Positions 62,569 through 64,000 of a stretch of 64,000 nt of DNA are shown piece after piece. The DNA comes from Micromonospora sp. WMMA1947. GTDB lineage: Bacteria > Actinomycetota > Actinomycetes > Mycobacteriales > Micromonosporaceae. Both the position numbers and the translations under genes were made by a program. Positions within the stretch are counted from its first letter, which is position 1, and the number at the start of each line of letters is the position of its first letter. Below the pieces are notes generated by a model. The model made no database searches and had not been told where the DNA came from. It worked only from the letters and a program-made list of their open reading frames with translations. The stretch spans positions 3,491,001 through 3,555,000 of the forward strand of contig NZ_CP114909.1 of the NCBI RefSeq assembly GCF_027497355.1, read 5' to 3'.

Positions 62569-63783
62569 ATGCTGAAAGGTCTGGCAGCGGACCGGCACGC
62601 GCAGGGGGACAGCCGCCGGCTCAACCTCGGCGCGGTGCTGCGGCGCGTCCACCTGACCGGTCCGGTCACGCGCGTCGAGCTGGCCGAGTGGATGGGCGTC
62701 AACCGCAGCACCGTCATGGCGCTCACCGCGGAACTGGCGGCGGCCGGCCTGGTCCGGGAGGTGGCGGCCGGTGGCAGCGGGCGGGCCGGGCGTCCGTCGC
62801 GTGTGGTGCGTCCCTCCTCCGACACCGTCTACGTCCTCGCGTTCGACATCGCCGTGGACCGGCTCGTGGCCGCCCGTGTCGGGCTCGGCGGGGTGATCTC
62901 GGCGCGGCTGGAGGCGGAACGGCCGCGGGCCGGTGCCGACCTCGACTCGGTGGTCTCGGTGCTCGCCGACTTCGGGCGGGCGCTGCACCACGCCGCGCCA
63001 CCCGGGTCGGTGTGCGTGGGCGTCGGCGCCTCCTACTGCGGCATGATCCGGCCGGGGGACGGGATGGTCCGGTTCGGACCGGACATGGGGTGGGTGGACC
63101 AGGCGTTCGGCGCCGAGCTGGCCGGGCGGCTGGACCTGGGCCTCCCTGTCCTGGTCGGCAACGAGGCGCACCTGGGCGCGCTGGCCGAGCATCAGCGCGG
63201 GGCCGGTGTCGGCGTGCAGAACCTCGTCTACCTGCACGGTGACGTGGGTGTCGGCGGCGGGATCATCGTGGGCGGGGAACTGCTCGACGGCGACGGCGGG
63301 TACGCCTCCGAGGTCGGGCACATGCTCGTGAACCCGTACCAGGGGCGGGCCTGCGGCTGCGGCTCGCGCGGGTGTCTGGAGGCCGAGGTCGGTGAGCGGG
63401 CGCTGCTCGACGTCGCGGGCCGCCCGGCGCAGGAGAAGGGGCGCGAGGCGGTACGCGCGGTGGTCGCCGCCGCCGCTCAGGGGGAACCGGCAGCGCAGGA
63501 GGCGCTGCGGCACATCGGTGACTGGCTGGGCATCGGCGTGGCGAACGTGATCAACCTGTTCAACCCGGGCGTGGTGATCTTCGGGGGCACGCTCAGCGAG
63601 GTCTTCCCGGTCTGCGCCGGTCACGTCCGCAGCCGGATCGCCGCGAACGTGCTGCCCATCTCCCGCGACAAGGCCCAACTGCGGGTGTCCGCGCTCGGCT
63701 ACGACGCGACCCTGATCGGCGCCGCCGAACTGGGCTTCTCACCCTTGTTCGCCGACCCCCTCGGAGTCCCCACTGCCGGGTGA
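62569..63783 (+). CDS. ROK-family regulator
   Basis: The protein has 404 residues. The N-terminal HTH (TRVELAEWMGVNRSTVMALT) is followed by the ROK sugar-kinase-like fold with YLHGDVGVGGGIIVGGEL and the zinc motif CGCGSRGCLEAEVGE. Proteins with this layout (NagC/XylR type) are transcriptional repressors released by sugars. The ATG at 62569 is used. No sugar genes are adjacent, so the target is unknown. A repeat element and a transposase remnant follow. Confidence 0.9.
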   Translation: MLKGLAADRHAQGDSRRLNLGAVLRRVHLTGPVTRVELAEWMGVNRSTVMALTAELAAAGLVREVAAGGSGRAGRPSRVVRPSSDTVYVLAFDIAVDRLVAARVGLGGVISARLEAERPRAGADLDSVVSVLADFGRALHHAAPPGSVCVGVGASYCGMIRPGDGMVRFGPDMGWVDQAFGAELAGRLDLGLPVLVGNEAHLGALAEHQRGAGVGVQNLVYLHGDVGVGGGIIVGGELLDGDGGYASEVGHMLVNPYQGRACGCGSRGCLEAEVGERALLDVAGRPAQEKGREAVRAVVAAAAQGEPAAQEALRHIGDWLGIGVANVINLFNPGVVIFGGTLSEVFPVCAGHVRSRIAANVLPISRDKAQLRVSALGYDATLIGAAELGFSPLFADPLGVPTAG

Positions 63784-63831
63784 GCCCGCGCGCCGCGCAC
63801 CGCCGCGCGTTCAGCCTCCCTTGAGCGCGTT

Positions 63832-63898
63832 GATCTTGCGCTTCCGGCCCTGACAAAGCGCGCCAAAGGTGCATCCCAGGGGCCGAAACTGCAAGATC
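63832..63898. repeat. palindromic element, GATCTTGC type
   Basis: GATCTTGCGCTTCCGGCCC (63832-63850) matches the complement of 63879-63898 at most positions (GATCTTGCAGTTTCGGCCCC). It resembles the element at 7794-7870 and lies between the ROK gene and the transposase tail. Confidence 0.75.
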
Positions 63899-63912
63899 TG
63901 TGAAGGTGTTTG

Positions 63913-64000
63913 TCAAGCGTTGGTTTCGAGGGTGCGCCAGATTTGGCGGGCTATGTAGCGTTTGAGGCTGCGGGTGATTTCGGCTGGGGTGCGGCCTTCG
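63913..64000 (-). CDS. IS110-like transposase, C-terminal fragment
   Basis: The last 28 residues and stop of a frame that continues past the window edge read EGRTPAEITRSLKRYIARQI and then WRTLETNA. The pattern G-(K/R)-T-x-x-E-x-x-R-x-LKRY-(I/L)-AR is typical of the C-terminus of IS110-family (DEDD) transposases. The gene is intact only if it extends beyond the window. It lies 14 bases from the palindromic element at 63832-63898; some IS110 members choose palindromic or repeat targets. Confidence 0.7.
   Translation of the reverse strand, partial: EGRTPAEITRSLKRYIARQIWRTLETNA

Noticed and set aside
1..64000. CRISPR array
   Set aside because: No run of regularly spaced identical repeats with unique spacers was seen; the only tandem arrays are the coding 60-base units at 46312-46551 and short 18-25-base duplications.

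Overview
The window is chromosomal DNA of a very high-GC Gram-positive actinomycete. Codon third positions are almost all G or C, GTG and TTG starts are common, and DUF3052, DUF3145 and a FasR-fabD-fabH-acpP-fabF operon are present. Several families of palindromic intergenic elements occur. Micromonosporaceae, and Micromonospora in particular, is the best guess, made from memory of gene content rather than from a search. No prophage, CRISPR array or secondary-metabolite cluster was seen. The only transposon trace is the tail of an IS110-like transposase at the right edge.

Layout. 1-3 kb: end of a short-chain dehydrogenase, an L,D-transpeptidase and a secreted alpha-amylase. 3.3-7.9 kb: a tightly coupled four-gene redox operon (membrane cytochrome-b-like protein, NuoF-like/ferredoxin protein, TlpA-like lipoprotein, CcdA-like protein). 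7.9-13.6 kb: serS, a MerR regulator fused to a DNA-clamp domain, a saccharopine-dehydrogenase-like reductase, and an SRPBCC/alcohol-dehydrogenase pair. 13.7-20.2 kb: a large LuxR-type regulator, DsbA-like and peroxiredoxin genes, a BON-domain protein, a STAS protein and an SRPBCC protein. 20.2-29.8 kb: a cell-wall hydrolase-like protein behind a c-di-AMP (ydaO) riboswitch, a CDF transporter, a HelR-like helicase, an alpha/beta hydrolase, carbonic anhydrase, DUF3145 and a GH3 hexosaminidase. 29.8-34.8 kb: the type II fatty-acid operon. 35-45 kb: CopC-like protein, gltX, an MFS/GH1 pair, aceE and YjbQ. 45-50 kb: MarR, an unusual TPP-dehydrogenase-like protein, DUF3052, AhpE and tRNA-Val. 50-53 kb: small genes of unknown function, one with a WxG-like motif. 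53-64 kb: an ABC-F protein with a leader-peptide attenuator, GH15, a thioredoxin-reductase-like protein divergent from an XRE-cupin regulator, a MarR/MFS pair, a universal stress protein, a ROK regulator and the transposase remnant.

How the parts fit. The fas operon, aceE, DUF3052 and ahpE recall the mycobacterial Rv2238c-Rv2245 neighbourhood (pyruvate to acetyl-CoA to fatty acids), here opened up by inserted genes. Stress and antibiotic functions recur: HelR-like RNA polymerase helicase, ABC-F with ribosome-sensing leader, two MarR genes, two peroxiredoxins, DsbA and universal stress protein. The most noteworthy items are the four-gene transmembrane electron/thiol operon, the MerR-beta-clamp fusion, the TPP enzyme with apparently lost cofactor ligands and a repeat-rich insert, the FabD with a lysine-less lipoyl-like tail, the ABC-F attenuator and the set of palindromic repeat families.
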